A DNA stretch of 64,000 nucleotides, from assembly GCF_007992715.1 (NCBI RefSeq), contig NZ_BKAU01000004.1, forward strand, positions 186,001 to 250,000, written 5' to 3'. The stretch is from Chitinophaga cymbidii (GTDB lineage: Bacteria > Bacteroidota > Bacteroidia > Chitinophagales > Chitinophagaceae). A program made the position numbers and the translations under genes. How positions within the stretch are numbered: position 1 is the stretch's first letter; every line of letters starts with the position of its first letter. Of this stretch, positions 26,183 through 34,664 are shown piece by piece. The notes below the pieces were generated by a model. The model was not told where the DNA came from. It saw only the letters and a list, made by a program, of their open reading frames with translations, and made no database searches.

Positions 26183-26225
26183 AACAAGGGCGTGGTGCTG
26201 ATGGCACCGCGCCCTTGTTGTTTTT
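26183..26225 (+). terminator. Rho-independent terminator after the small basic protein gene
   Basis: A 16-bp stem (26183-26198 with 26204-26219, one T:G wobble) with a 5-nt loop, followed by GTTTTT. It lies 40 nt after the small gene and 15 nt before the converging SRPBCC gene ends. Confidence 0.85.
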
Positions 26226-26234
26226 GCCGGTCTA

Positions 26235-26669
26235 TTACGACTGATTTTTACTTTCCACATAATTTTTAAGCAGCTTGCCGATGATCTCGGTCCATCCGGC
26301 GGCAAAGCTTTCCCTTTTGAAATCGCGTTTGTCCGGGAAGGTTTCCAGCCCTGTGTGCGTCAGCTTCACCCGGGTTTTACCGCCTTCGGGGAACAGCTCG
26401 AAGGTGACCTCCGACTCGCCGGGGTAGTTCTCGTATTTCCAGGTGTACGCCAGTTTTTTGCCCGGCTCCACTGCGGTCACCCTGCAGAGATGTACATACG
26501 TTTCCTCCTCGCTGCCGCCGGAAAATGTAAATTCAAAACCGACTACCGGCTTGAATTCCGCCAGGTCGAAATACCATTCCTTCATCTGGTCGCGGTCTGT
26601 GATGGCCTGCCATACAGCATCCGCGGGTGCATCAAGGGTGCGTTCAATAACAAAGGGTTCCTTGTTCAT
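26235..26669 (-). CDS. SRPBCC/AHSA1-family (START-like) protein
   Basis: A 144-residue single-domain protein. It opens with FVIERTLDAPADAVWQAITD, followed by MKEWYFDLAEFKPVVGFEF and GKTRVKLTHTGLETF, the pattern of the Aha1 C-terminal-like SRPBCC group, which forms a hydrophobic ligand pocket. No catalytic function can be deduced. In many bacteria this type is co-encoded with an ArsR repressor; here no arsR is adjacent, yet the promoter region carries a matching palindrome at 26690-26707. Confidence 0.9.
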   Translation of the reverse strand: MNKEPFVIERTLDAPADAVWQAITDRDQMKEWYFDLAEFKPVVGFEFTFSGGSEEETYVHLCRVTAVEPGKKLAYTWKYENYPGESEVTFELFPEGGKTRVKLTHTGLETFPDKRDFKRESFAAGWTEIIGKLLKNYVESKNQS

Positions 26670-26689
26670 ATTGTACGTGGTTTTAATTG

Positions 26690-26707
26690 TGTAACTATAT
26701 GGTTACA
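26690..26707. promoter_or_regulatory. Palindromic operator-like site before the SRPBCC gene
   Basis: TGTAAC and GTTACA arms around a 6-bp centre, matching in 8 of 9 half-site positions. It directly overlaps the predicted transcription start region of the SRPBCC gene; another half-site GTTACA lies at 26726-26731. The form resembles ArsR-type operators. Confidence 0.55.
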
Positions 26708-26735
26708 AATATAAGGAACCTTTTGGTTACACAAT
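26706..26735 (-). promoter_or_regulatory. Predicted promoter of the SRPBCC gene
   Basis: On the minus strand TATATTTG (26713-26706) exactly fits the -7 consensus TAnnTTTG. An ATTG -33-like element (26735-26732) lies 18 nt upstream. The start codon is about 37 nt downstream, and the palindrome overlaps the promoter's downstream edge. Confidence 0.55.
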
Positions 26736-26743
26736 GCGACGGA

Positions 26744-27745
26744 TTAAAATTTTATTCTTATACCAAGATTTGCGCCCAGGCCGCCGATGTTGATGTATGA
26801 TTTCAGTTCGTCGGCGGGGGAGTTGTCATCCTTGTAATTTGTTTTCGTACCGGTGGTGCCGGTGGGCGTATTGGAATTTTGATCCAGCGTGGTCACATAC
26901 CTTGTTTCCCTTTCGGCCGTGCTGAGGTCGGAGAGGCCGCGGCTTTGTTCGGAGATGACCTGTCCGTTGGTGGTGTTGACCACACGGGTCATTTCATCGT
27001 ATTCGGTTATTTCTTTGCTTTTGCTCTTCACGGCAACGTTGCGGTATTCCGCTTCCAGGAAGATATCGAGCCGCCGGGAAACAGCGTACGTGGCGCCCAG
27101 CGCGCCCTGGTAGCCGAGGGTAGGATGGGGGTCGATCTTTTCCTTTCTGTGGATGGTAGTCTGCGCTACAACGGCGGCCGGCTGGCCGGGTACCGCGCTC
27201 GTGCGCGCGGCGTCCGTTTCAATGGTCATCTTGCCCCACAGCGGCACCACCAGGCCGAAGCGCACGTAGGGGTTGAACTTTTCGTAGCCCGGACTGATCA
27301 CCAGGCTTGGCGCGAAGTCCACCGCATTGACATATCCGCGTGATTCCACGCTTCCGGCTACTGTATTGGTGCCTTCTATGGTGGTAAGGTTGCGGGTCAT
27401 GAGGTTTTCCTTGCTGCGGTAATAGTTGAAGGTGCCTTCCAGCGCGAGGTACTGGTTCATCTGGTACCCGAACGTCAATCCGCCTCTCACGCCCGCGCCG
27501 TATGATCCGCTGAGCACTTTCTCGGATATGACGGTGGTTTCGCCGGTGACGGGATTAACGGAATTATGCTGGTCCCTCGGCGGGTAGGGGCCTACATCGG
27601 GGAATTGTCCGGGTGATACGCTGAAAAAATATCCACCGGCTGCTTTCAGATAAAATTTTGTGGGGGTCGTCTGTGCCCGGGTTAAACTGGTACTTGCAAA
27701 GAACAATACCATCACCGCTGACAGGGTCAAGTGTATGCGGTCCAT
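26744..27745 (-). CDS. Outer-membrane beta-barrel protein
   Basis: Exported protein of 333 residues with a signal peptide (about 1-24, FASTSLTRAQ). Alternating aromatic strands, such as YFLKAAGGYFFSVSPG, GLTFGYQMNQYLALEGTFNYY and ISPGYEKFNPYVRFGLVVPL, and the C-terminal GGLGANLGIRIKF ending in Phe are typical of an OmpA-like 8-stranded barrel assembled in the outer membrane. The long polar segment near 235-310 may be an extracellular loop. The role is unknown. Divergent from kynureninase across about 97 bp. Confidence 0.8.
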   Translation of the reverse strand: MDRIHLTLSAVMVLFFASTSLTRAQTTPTKFYLKAAGGYFFSVSPGQFPDVGPYPPRDQHNSVNPVTGETTVISEKVLSGSYGAGVRGGLTFGYQMNQYLALEGTFNYYRSKENLMTRNLTTIEGTNTVAGSVESRGYVNAVDFAPSLVISPGYEKFNPYVRFGLVVPLWGKMTIETDAARTSAVPGQPAAVVAQTTIHRKEKIDPHPTLGYQGALGATYAVSRRLDIFLEAEYRNVAVKSKSKEITEYDEMTRVVNTTNGQVISEQSRGLSDLSTAERETRYVTTLDQNSNTPTGTTGTKTNYKDDNSPADELKSYINIGGLGANLGIRIKF

Positions 27746-27842
27746 ATAAAATTGTTTTGGTTACAGGAAAGTTACCGATTTTTCGCTGAACGCTGTGGCT
27801 GTTAGACTGCTGTTATCTGCGTCATTTCTGTATATTGCGGTC

Positions 27843-29102
27843 ATGACACAACCATTGGAAGCGTCTGCTCCCTACGCGGAGCAAATGGATGCCGCAGATC
27901 CATTAGCTTCATTCAAAAACCAATTCCATTTCCCACAGCACCAGGGAAAAGACAGTATTTATTTTTGCGGCAATTCTTTAGGATTACAGGCGAAGTCCGT
28001 TTCAGCGGCTGTTGCGCAGGAGCTGGAGGACTGGCGGAACATGGCGGTGGAAGGATACTTCCGCGCCAGGAACCCATGGCTGTACTACCAGTACAATTTC
28101 AGCAAAACCCTTTCCGGCATGATGGGATGCAGCGAAGATGAAGTAACGGTCATGAACACACTCACCGTGAACCTGCACCTGATCCTGCAAAGCTTCTACC
28201 GCCCCGGTAAAGAACGTTTCCGCATTATCATGGAAGCCGGCGCTTTCCCCTCTGACCAGTATGCGCTGGAAACCCTTGTGAAGCTGCATGGCCTTGATCC
28301 GGACAATGCGATCATCGAGATCAAACCCCGCCCCGGCGCAAAGCTCCTGGAAACGGCGGACATCCTGGAAACCATACATACGCACCGCGATTCACTTGCA
28401 CTGGTACTAATGGGAGGCATCAATTATTATACCGGACAATTCTATGATCTTCCCGCCATTACTGCCGCGGCGCATGCCGCGGGCGCTTATGCGGGATATG
28501 ATCTTGCGCATGTGGCCGGCAACATTCCGCTGCGGCTGCATGAGTGGGACGTGGATTTCGCGGTATGGTGCTCGTACAAGTACCTGAATGGCGGCCCCGG
28601 TGCGGCGGGCGGTCTTTATGTGCACGAACGTTTCGGGAACGATGCTTCTTTTCCGCGGCTGGCGGGCTGGTGGGGGAATGATGAAAGCACGCGCTTCAAA
28701 ATGGAGAAGGGGTTCATCCCGCGCAAGGGCGCGGCGGGCTGGCAGATCAGCACGGCGCAGGTGTTTAACATGGTAGCGCTGAAAGCATCGCTGGAAATAT
28801 TTGATGCCGCGGGCATGGAAAGATTGCGGGAGAAAAGCCTCCGGCTGACGGCATACCTCGAATCGCTGTTAAAACAGTCGCCGCTGCCCTGCGAGATCAT
28901 CACACCGGCGGACCCGCAGCAACGGGGCGCCCAGCTGTCCCTCTTCTTCCCTGAAAACGGGAAGGCCATTCATGCGAAAATGATGGAACAAGGCATCATC
29001 TGCGATTACCGCGAGCCCGGCGTGATCCGCCTTGCGCCCGCGCCGCTGTACTGCTCGTTTACAGATGTGTACCGTTTCTACGAAGTGCTGAGGAATTTTT
29101 AA
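27843..29102 (+). CDS. kynU: Kynureninase
   Basis: PLP-dependent cytoplasmic enzyme that cleaves L-kynurenine to anthranilate and alanine (or 3-hydroxykynurenine to 3-hydroxyanthranilate). The start at 27843 gives 419 residues, the usual size. Visible are YFCGNSLGLQAKSV (40-53), the cofactor aspartate region GYDLAHVAGN (218-227) and the Schiff-base lysine K246 in WCSYKYLNGGPGA. No other kynurenine-pathway gene (kmo, tdo, haao) lies in the window, so the pathway branch cannot be decided. An SGNH hydrolase follows 42 nt downstream. Confidence 0.95.
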   Translation: MTQPLEASAPYAEQMDAADPLASFKNQFHFPQHQGKDSIYFCGNSLGLQAKSVSAAVAQELEDWRNMAVEGYFRARNPWLYYQYNFSKTLSGMMGCSEDEVTVMNTLTVNLHLILQSFYRPGKERFRIIMEAGAFPSDQYALETLVKLHGLDPDNAIIEIKPRPGAKLLETADILETIHTHRDSLALVLMGGINYYTGQFYDLPAITAAAHAAGAYAGYDLAHVAGNIPLRLHEWDVDFAVWCSYKYLNGGPGAAGGLYVHERFGNDASFPRLAGWWGNDESTRFKMEKGFIPRKGAAGWQISTAQVFNMVALKASLEIFDAAGMERLREKSLRLTAYLESLLKQSPLPCEIITPADPQQRGAQLSLFFPENGKAIHAKMMEQGIICDYREPGVIRLAPAPLYCSFTDVYRFYEVLRNF

Positions 29103-29104
29103 CA

Positions 29105-29128
29105 GGAACGCCCGCCACAGGGCGTTCC
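29105..29128 (+). other. Intercistronic hairpin between kynU and the SGNH hydrolase gene
   Basis: Perfect 9-bp arms GGAACGCCC and GGGCGTTCC with a 6-nt loop, starting 2 nt after the kynU stop. No U-tract follows, so it is more likely an mRNA stabiliser or partial attenuator than a terminator. Confidence 0.6.
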
Positions 29129-29144
29129 AACAAAATACAAACAA

Positions 29145-29732
29145 ATGAAAACCTGGCTCGCTTTAGGCGATTCCTATACCATCGGGGAAGGAGTGCCCCT
29201 GCACGAAAGCTACCCCTACCAGGCATTGCAGCTGCTGCGCGCGGAAGGCCAGCGCCTCCATGCGCCGGAGATCATCGCAAAGACCGGCTGGACGAGCGAT
29301 GAATTGATCGCGCATATGCAACAGACACGCCTGTTGCCCGCATACGATCACGTGAGCCTGCTGATCGGCGTCAATAACCAATACCGTGGTATGTCTGAAG
29401 ATGATTATGCCGCCACTTTCGAATGGCTGGCAGCGAAAGCGCTGGAGCTGACGGATAAGGAAAGGATCGTTGTGATCAGCATTCCGGACTGGGGCGTTAC
29501 GCCCTTTGCGAACGACCGGGATAATACGGTCATCAGTGCGGCGATAGACCGGTTTAATGCCATTAACCGGGGGATCAGTGCGGACAGGGGATTTCATTAC
29601 ATCGACATTACAACGGACTACCGTAAGAACGGCATGCTGCCGGATAGTGTGGTGGCCGACCAGCTGCATCCATCGGGAAATATCTACACGTCCTGGGCGG
29701 AAAAAGTAGCGGCCGTTTTCGGGAAGTATTGA
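29145..29732 (+). CDS. SGNH/GDSL-family hydrolase
   Basis: Predicted esterase or lipase-like enzyme of 195 residues. Block I is WLALGDSYTIGEG with the catalytic serine at residue 9; block III is LLIGVNNQYRG with the conserved Asn; block V is DQLHPSGNIY with the catalytic Asp and His. No signal peptide, so it acts in the cytoplasm. Substrate unknown. Probably cotranscribed with kynU; the family includes enzymes removing acyl groups from small molecules, but a link to kynurenine chemistry is only a guess. Confidence 0.9.
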   Translation: MKTWLALGDSYTIGEGVPLHESYPYQALQLLRAEGQRLHAPEIIAKTGWTSDELIAHMQQTRLLPAYDHVSLLIGVNNQYRGMSEDDYAATFEWLAAKALELTDKERIVVISIPDWGVTPFANDRDNTVISAAIDRFNAINRGISADRGFHYIDITTDYRKNGMLPDSVVADQLHPSGNIYTSWAEKVAAVFGKY

Positions 29733-29777
29733 TGGTTACTCCGACCGCAGGCTCCGCTTCTGATCGCTCAAGGCCAG

Positions 29778-32159
29778 CTACTCCGACCGCAAGCTCCGCA
29801 CCGGGTTCGCCAATGCCGCCTTCGTCGTCTGATAGCTCACCGTCAGCAAAGCGATCAGCACTGCGCCCGTTCCCACGCCGCCGAATATCCACCAGGTAAT
29901 CTCCGTATGATATTCATATTGCAGCAGCCACCGGTGCAGAAAATGCCATGCCAGCGGCGTGGCGATACAGCAGGAAAGCAATACCAGCATCACAAAGTCG
30001 CGGGACATCATGCGCCATAAATTAAACGCCGATGCGCCCAGCACCTTCCGGATGCCGATCTCCTTGGTGCGTTGCTCCGCCATGAAAGAAGCCAGGCCGA
30101 ACAATCCCAGACAGCTGATCAGGATCGCCAGCGCCGCGAACAACGTGGCCAGCGTGCCGATACGTTCCTCTTCCCCGAACTTCTTGCCATATTCCTGGTC
30201 GGCAAACGTATATTCAAACGGCGCGGCCGGATTGTATTTTTGGAAGATGCCCGCCGTTCTCTTCAGCGCCTCGCTGGTGGAAAGCGCCGGATTCAGCTTG
30301 AGGTTGACGAAGTTACCCGGCTCCGGCAGAATGTAAAATACCGTTCTCGGTACGGGATCGTAGGGCGAAACCATGATCACATCCTTCACCACACCTATAA
30401 CAGTATAGCGTTTATCCCTCCACGTTATTATTTCACCCACCGGGTTTGTCAGCCCCATATGTTTTACGGCCGCTTCGTTAAGCACGATGCCGGAGGAATC
30501 GCTTGCGAGGTCAACGGAAAAATCCCTTCCCGCCACGAACTTCCATCCCAGCGTTTTTCCGTAATTGTGCTCCACGCCGATGGTCGCGAAACCATTGTCG
30601 ATAGAAGGGCTTCTGCCTTTCCATTCAAAACCGCCGTTCCACGACCAGATGTCGGTGAGCGGGCCTTGCGACACCGCTACATAAGTGGCCGCGCCGGTAT
30701 TGAGCAGCTCCTGCTGAAGCATCTTGTAATTTTCGTAGATGTCAGGCGTGGTCATCTGCACGGACAGCAGGCCGTTGCGCTCATATCCGGCGGGGCGGTT
30801 CTTGGCGAATTGTATCTGTTTATAAATGATGGCCGTGCCGGAGATCAGCAGGATGGAAACGGAAAACTGCACCACTACCAGCGCTTTTCTCGGCAGCGCC
30901 GCATACCGGCCCGCACGGAAAGTTCCTTTCAGTACTTTGACCGGCTGGAAGGAAGACAGGTAGAATGCGGGGTAGCTGCCGGCAATAAGTCCGGTGAACA
31001 GGCTGAAGCCGATGCCCGTCAGCCAGAACCCGATATCGCTAAACGGAATACTGATCTGTTTGTCCGCCACCATATTGAACCAGGGCAGCATCAGCTGCAC
31101 GATCAGCAGCGAAACGGCAAAGGCCAGTAAAGCCACCAGCGCGGATTCGCTGAAGAATTGCCGGATGAGCTGCCCGCGCAGGGAGCCCACGGCCTTCCGT
31201 ATCCCCACTTCCCGGGCGCGTTTTTCTGAACGGGCGGTACTGAGGTTCATGAAATTGATGCAGGCCAGCAGCAGCACAAACAGCCCGATGACGCCGAACA
31301 GCCACAGGAACTGTATCCGCCCGCCGGTATTCACGCCGTTCTCGAATTTGCTGTATAAATGCCATTTGCGCATGGGATGCAGGAAAAGCGATTCCTTTAC
31401 ATCATCGTCCCGCTCAACGAAACGGTTTTTGAAATCCGCTATTTTGGCCGACGCCGTTTCCATATCCGCTTGCGGCGCCAGCTGCACCAGCAATTTGAAA
31501 GCATTGTTTCGCCATTCATCTTTCATATCATGCACCCATTTCCATTCCGATACAAAAAGCGCCCAGGGCGCCAGGAAGGTGACATTCGCGAAGGTGGTAT
31601 TGTCCGGCAGGTCCGCATACACGCCCGTTACCTTCAGGTTCAGGCGGTTATCGATCTTCACGGTGCTGTCTACCGGATCGGCGTTCCCAAAGAGCGCGCG
31701 GGCCAGGCTGGCGGACAGCATGACGGAATAAGGGTCTTTCAGCCCGGCATATGTACCGCGCAGCATTTTCAGGGACAGCATTTCCGGGCCTCCGCTATCC
31801 ATAAAATAGCCCTGCTGCGAGAACTTCTGCTGACCGGTTGAAATATTATGCGTGCCGAGGCCGGACATCAGCACTACTTTTTCAAAATCGCCGCTATAGG
31901 CGTTCCGGAGCGCGTCACTTAGCGGAATGGGGATGGAGTTGCTAACCCCCGCTTCGCCGCCTTTGCTGAAATGCTGCCAGACCTCCGCGATCCGGTCGTA
32001 ATTACAGTGGTACCGGTCAAAGGACAGCTCGTCCCTGATCCATAACCCGATCAGCAAAGCCACGGCTATACCCATGGCAAGGCCGGTAATATTGATGAAG
32101 GAGATGTTCTTTTGCTTCAGCAGGTTCCTGAAGGCTATTTTAAGATAGTTGCTGAACAT
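29778..32159 (-). CDS. MacB/FtsX-type ABC transporter permease
   Basis: Inner-membrane permease of about 793 residues from the ATG at 32159 (MFSNYLKIAFRNLL). It carries two copies of the MacB periplasmic plus FtsX module: a first helix near 20-40, periplasmic domain to about 280, three helices around 285-400, a second periplasmic part (about 450-680) and a final helix group ending in ANPVRSLRSE. This duplicated form is expanded in Bacteroidota and lacks its own ATPase; none is encoded next to it. Function is presumably export or mechanotransmission. An in-frame upstream start adds 20 residues with no similarity. Confidence 0.9.
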   Translation of the reverse strand: MFSNYLKIAFRNLLKQKNISFINITGLAMGIAVALLIGLWIRDELSFDRYHCNYDRIAEVWQHFSKGGEAGVSNSIPIPLSDALRNAYSGDFEKVVLMSGLGTHNISTGQQKFSQQGYFMDSGGPEMLSLKMLRGTYAGLKDPYSVMLSASLARALFGNADPVDSTVKIDNRLNLKVTGVYADLPDNTTFANVTFLAPWALFVSEWKWVHDMKDEWRNNAFKLLVQLAPQADMETASAKIADFKNRFVERDDDVKESLFLHPMRKWHLYSKFENGVNTGGRIQFLWLFGVIGLFVLLLACINFMNLSTARSEKRAREVGIRKAVGSLRGQLIRQFFSESALVALLAFAVSLLIVQLMLPWFNMVADKQISIPFSDIGFWLTGIGFSLFTGLIAGSYPAFYLSSFQPVKVLKGTFRAGRYAALPRKALVVVQFSVSILLISGTAIIYKQIQFAKNRPAGYERNGLLSVQMTTPDIYENYKMLQQELLNTGAATYVAVSQGPLTDIWSWNGGFEWKGRSPSIDNGFATIGVEHNYGKTLGWKFVAGRDFSVDLASDSSGIVLNEAAVKHMGLTNPVGEIITWRDKRYTVIGVVKDVIMVSPYDPVPRTVFYILPEPGNFVNLKLNPALSTSEALKRTAGIFQKYNPAAPFEYTFADQEYGKKFGEEERIGTLATLFAALAILISCLGLFGLASFMAEQRTKEIGIRKVLGASAFNLWRMMSRDFVMLVLLSCCIATPLAWHFLHRWLLQYEYHTEITWWIFGGVGTGAVLIALLTVSYQTTKAALANPVRSLRSE

Positions 32160-32361
32160 GGGCGGCGTTTTACCGGTAAGCCGCCCGCAAGAACGCTGCC
32201 ATATTCGAAGAACGGCCACAGGCTTGAGGGAAGGCTTTGTCCGGGTACAAATATACGTTCACATGCGAACGGTGCATGTTCAAAACCGGACAGCGGAGGA
32301 AGCCCCCGCATTCTGAAATCCGGCTACGGTTCACTATTTTTACGCCCCAAACGCAAATACA

Positions 32362-33396
32362 TTGACCAAGCCCATACTCGTCATAAAATTCGGAACGGCG
32401 TCCATCTCCCGGGAGAACGGGGAGCTGGATGAATCCGTGATGGCCGATATCGCCAAACAGGTATCGGAAGTGCACCAGGAATACAATATCGTGCTGGTAT
32501 CTTCCGGCGCTGTGGCGGCCGGTAAGAAGTACCTGAAGGAATATGGCGGCACCATCAGCGAGCGCAAGGCCGCTGCCGCCATCGGCAATCCCTTGCTGCT
32601 GAACCGCTATGCGCACTATTTTTCGGCATACGGCATTCCCATCGCGCAAAGCCTTTGCGAACGCCAGCATTTCTCCAACCGCAACCAGTTCCTGCAGCTG
32701 AAAAAAACCTATGAGGAACTGTGGGCCAGCGGCATTATCCCCATCGCGAACGAGAACGATGTGGTGAGCGACCTGGAACTGAAGTTTTCGGACAACGATG
32801 AGCTGGCGACCCTCATCGCTGTGGGTTTCGGCGCGTCCCTGCTGCTTTTCAGCACGTCGGTAGCCGGGGTGCTGGACAAGGAGGGGAAGATCGTTCCGCA
32901 GATCGATGTGATCGATGAGGCGGCGCTTGGCCTGGCGGACACGAAGAAATCCTCGCTTGGCCTGGGCGGCATGGTGTCCAAGCTCACTTTTGCACGCCTG
33001 GCTACCCGCATGGGCATTAAAGTGGTGATCTTCGGCATCCGTACGCCCGACGGCATCCGGCTGGCTACGGAAGGGAAAACCGGCACGCTTTGCCTGCCGC
33101 AGCCCTGCAGCATGCCCGCCCGCAAGAAATGGCTCGCCAGTGGAAGCCTGGTGACCGGCCGCGTACAGGTAGACGCCGGCGCCGTGCAGGCCCTGAAAAA
33201 ACGGCACAGCCTGCTGGCCGTTGGCGTGAAAAGCGTGCAGGAGAAGTTCGAGAACGGCGAAGTATTCGAGATCGTGGACGAGCAGAATGAAGTGATCGCT
33301 GTTGCCCGCGCAAAAGTTTCCTCCGCGGCGTTATCCGCCGGTAATAAAACGCAGAACAAGGAAGTAGCGCATGCGGACGACATCGTGTTGTTGTAA
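32362..33396 (+). CDS. proB: Glutamate 5-kinase
   Basis: Catalyses the first step of proline synthesis, ATP-dependent phosphorylation of glutamate. The amino-acid kinase domain spans about 1-250: VIKFGTASIS at the start, VSSGAVAAG near 46-54, IANENDVV near 128-135 and LGGMVSKLTFAR near 202-213. A PUA domain occupies about 265-344. The start is a TTG at 32362; no ATG occurs near it. Only 5 nt separate it from proA. The order is normal and the reaction product passes to the next enzyme. Confidence 0.95.
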   Translation: MTKPILVIKFGTASISRENGELDESVMADIAKQVSEVHQEYNIVLVSSGAVAAGKKYLKEYGGTISERKAAAAIGNPLLLNRYAHYFSAYGIPIAQSLCERQHFSNRNQFLQLKKTYEELWASGIIPIANENDVVSDLELKFSDNDELATLIAVGFGASLLLFSTSVAGVLDKEGKIVPQIDVIDEAALGLADTKKSSLGLGGMVSKLTFARLATRMGIKVVIFGIRTPDGIRLATEGKTGTLCLPQPCSMPARKKWLASGSLVTGRVQVDAGAVQALKKRHSLLAVGVKSVQEKFENGEVFEIVDEQNEVIAVARAKVSSAALSAGNKTQNKEVAHADDIVLL

Positions 33397-33401
33397 CTTA
33401 A

Positions 33402-34664
33402 ATGAACAGAATTATGGAATCGATCATACCCTTACTGGAAAAGGCCCAGCTGGCCACCCGCTCTATCAAGTCCCTGCCCGACGCGGGGAAGCAGACGCTG
33501 TTGCGCGCACTGGCTGCGCAGCTGATAGCGCGGGCGGAAGAGATCATCGCGGAGAATAAAAAAGACCTGGACCGGATGCTGGATACCGATCCGAAAAAGG
33601 ACCGCCTTCTCCTGAATCCCGAACGCATTAAAAGCCTGGCGGATAGCCTGGAAGATATCGCGCAGCTGCCGGACCCTTCCAACCAGGTGCTCTCTGAAAA
33701 AACACTGGAAAACGGGCTGCTCGTGCGCAAGCAAACGGCGCCGCTCGGCGTGGTGGGCGTCATCTATGAATCCCGCCCCAACGTAACGGTAGACGTGGCC
33801 GCGCTCTGCATCCGCTCCGGCAATGCCTGCGTGCTCAGAGGGGGGACGGACGCTTTCTATACCAATACCATCCTCGTTCATATCATCCGCGAAGCGTTGC
33901 AGAACGCCGGCGCGGACCCCGAAGCGGTGCAACTGCTGCCCACCGACCGCAGCCACATTGCGGAGCTGCTGACCGCTGTGAAGTATGTGGACATCCTCAT
34001 TCCGCGCGGATCGCAGCAACTGATCGACTATGTGCGCGCCAACGCGCGCGTACCGGTGATCGAAACCGGCGCCGGCGTATGCCACACTTACGTGGAAAGC
34101 ACGGCGGACCTGGCCATGGCGGGCCGCATCGTTACGAATGCCAAGGTATCCCGCCCCTCCGTATGCAACGCGCTGGACACCGTGCTGGTTGACCGCGCGG
34201 TGGCAAAGGATTTCCTGCCGCTGCTGGCGCCCTCGCTGGCTGCTTATAACGTAGAGGTATTCGCGGACGAAACCGCGTTCCCCATCCTGCAATCCGCCGG
34301 TTACCCGCAGCTGTCAAAAGCCGCGCCGGAAGATTTCGGCCGCGAGTTCCTGGATTTCAAATGCTCCGTAAAAGTGGTGGAAGATGCGGAAGAAGCGCTG
34401 GACCACATCCGCCGTTTTTCTTCCAAACATTCCGAAGCCATCATCACCAATAACACTACACTCACCGAAAGATTCCTGAACGAAGTGGATGCCGCCGCGG
34501 TATACGTGAACGCATCTACGCGCTTTACGGACGGCGGCGTATTCGGACTGGGCGCGGAGATCGGTATCTCCACGCAAAAGCTGCACGCCCGCGGGCCTTT
34601 TGCGCTGGAAAAGCTGGTGACGGAAAAGTGGGTGGTGTATGGAAACGGACAGGTGAGAGGTTAA
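33402..34664 (+). CDS. proA: Glutamate-5-semialdehyde dehydrogenase
   Basis: NADPH-dependent reduction of glutamyl 5-phosphate to glutamate semialdehyde in proline synthesis. The 420-residue protein has GVVGVIYESRPNVTVDVAALC at about 111-131, the catalytic-cysteine region KVSRPSVCNALDTVLV near 247-262 and FTDGGVFGLGAEIGIST near the end. It follows proB in a tight two-gene operon. Its stop overlaps the end of the converging CLC gene by 4 nt. An in-frame Met five codons downstream is an alternative start. Confidence 0.96.
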   Translation: MNRIMESIIPLLEKAQLATRSIKSLPDAGKQTLLRALAAQLIARAEEIIAENKKDLDRMLDTDPKKDRLLLNPERIKSLADSLEDIAQLPDPSNQVLSEKTLENGLLVRKQTAPLGVVGVIYESRPNVTVDVAALCIRSGNACVLRGGTDAFYTNTILVHIIREALQNAGADPEAVQLLPTDRSHIAELLTAVKYVDILIPRGSQQLIDYVRANARVPVIETGAGVCHTYVESTADLAMAGRIVTNAKVSRPSVCNALDTVLVDRAVAKDFLPLLAPSLAAYNVEVFADETAFPILQSAGYPQLSKAAPEDFGREFLDFKCSVKVVEDAEEALDHIRRFSSKHSEAIITNNTTLTERFLNEVDAAAVYVNASTRFTDGGVFGLGAEIGISTQKLHARGPFALEKLVTEKWVVYGNGQVRG

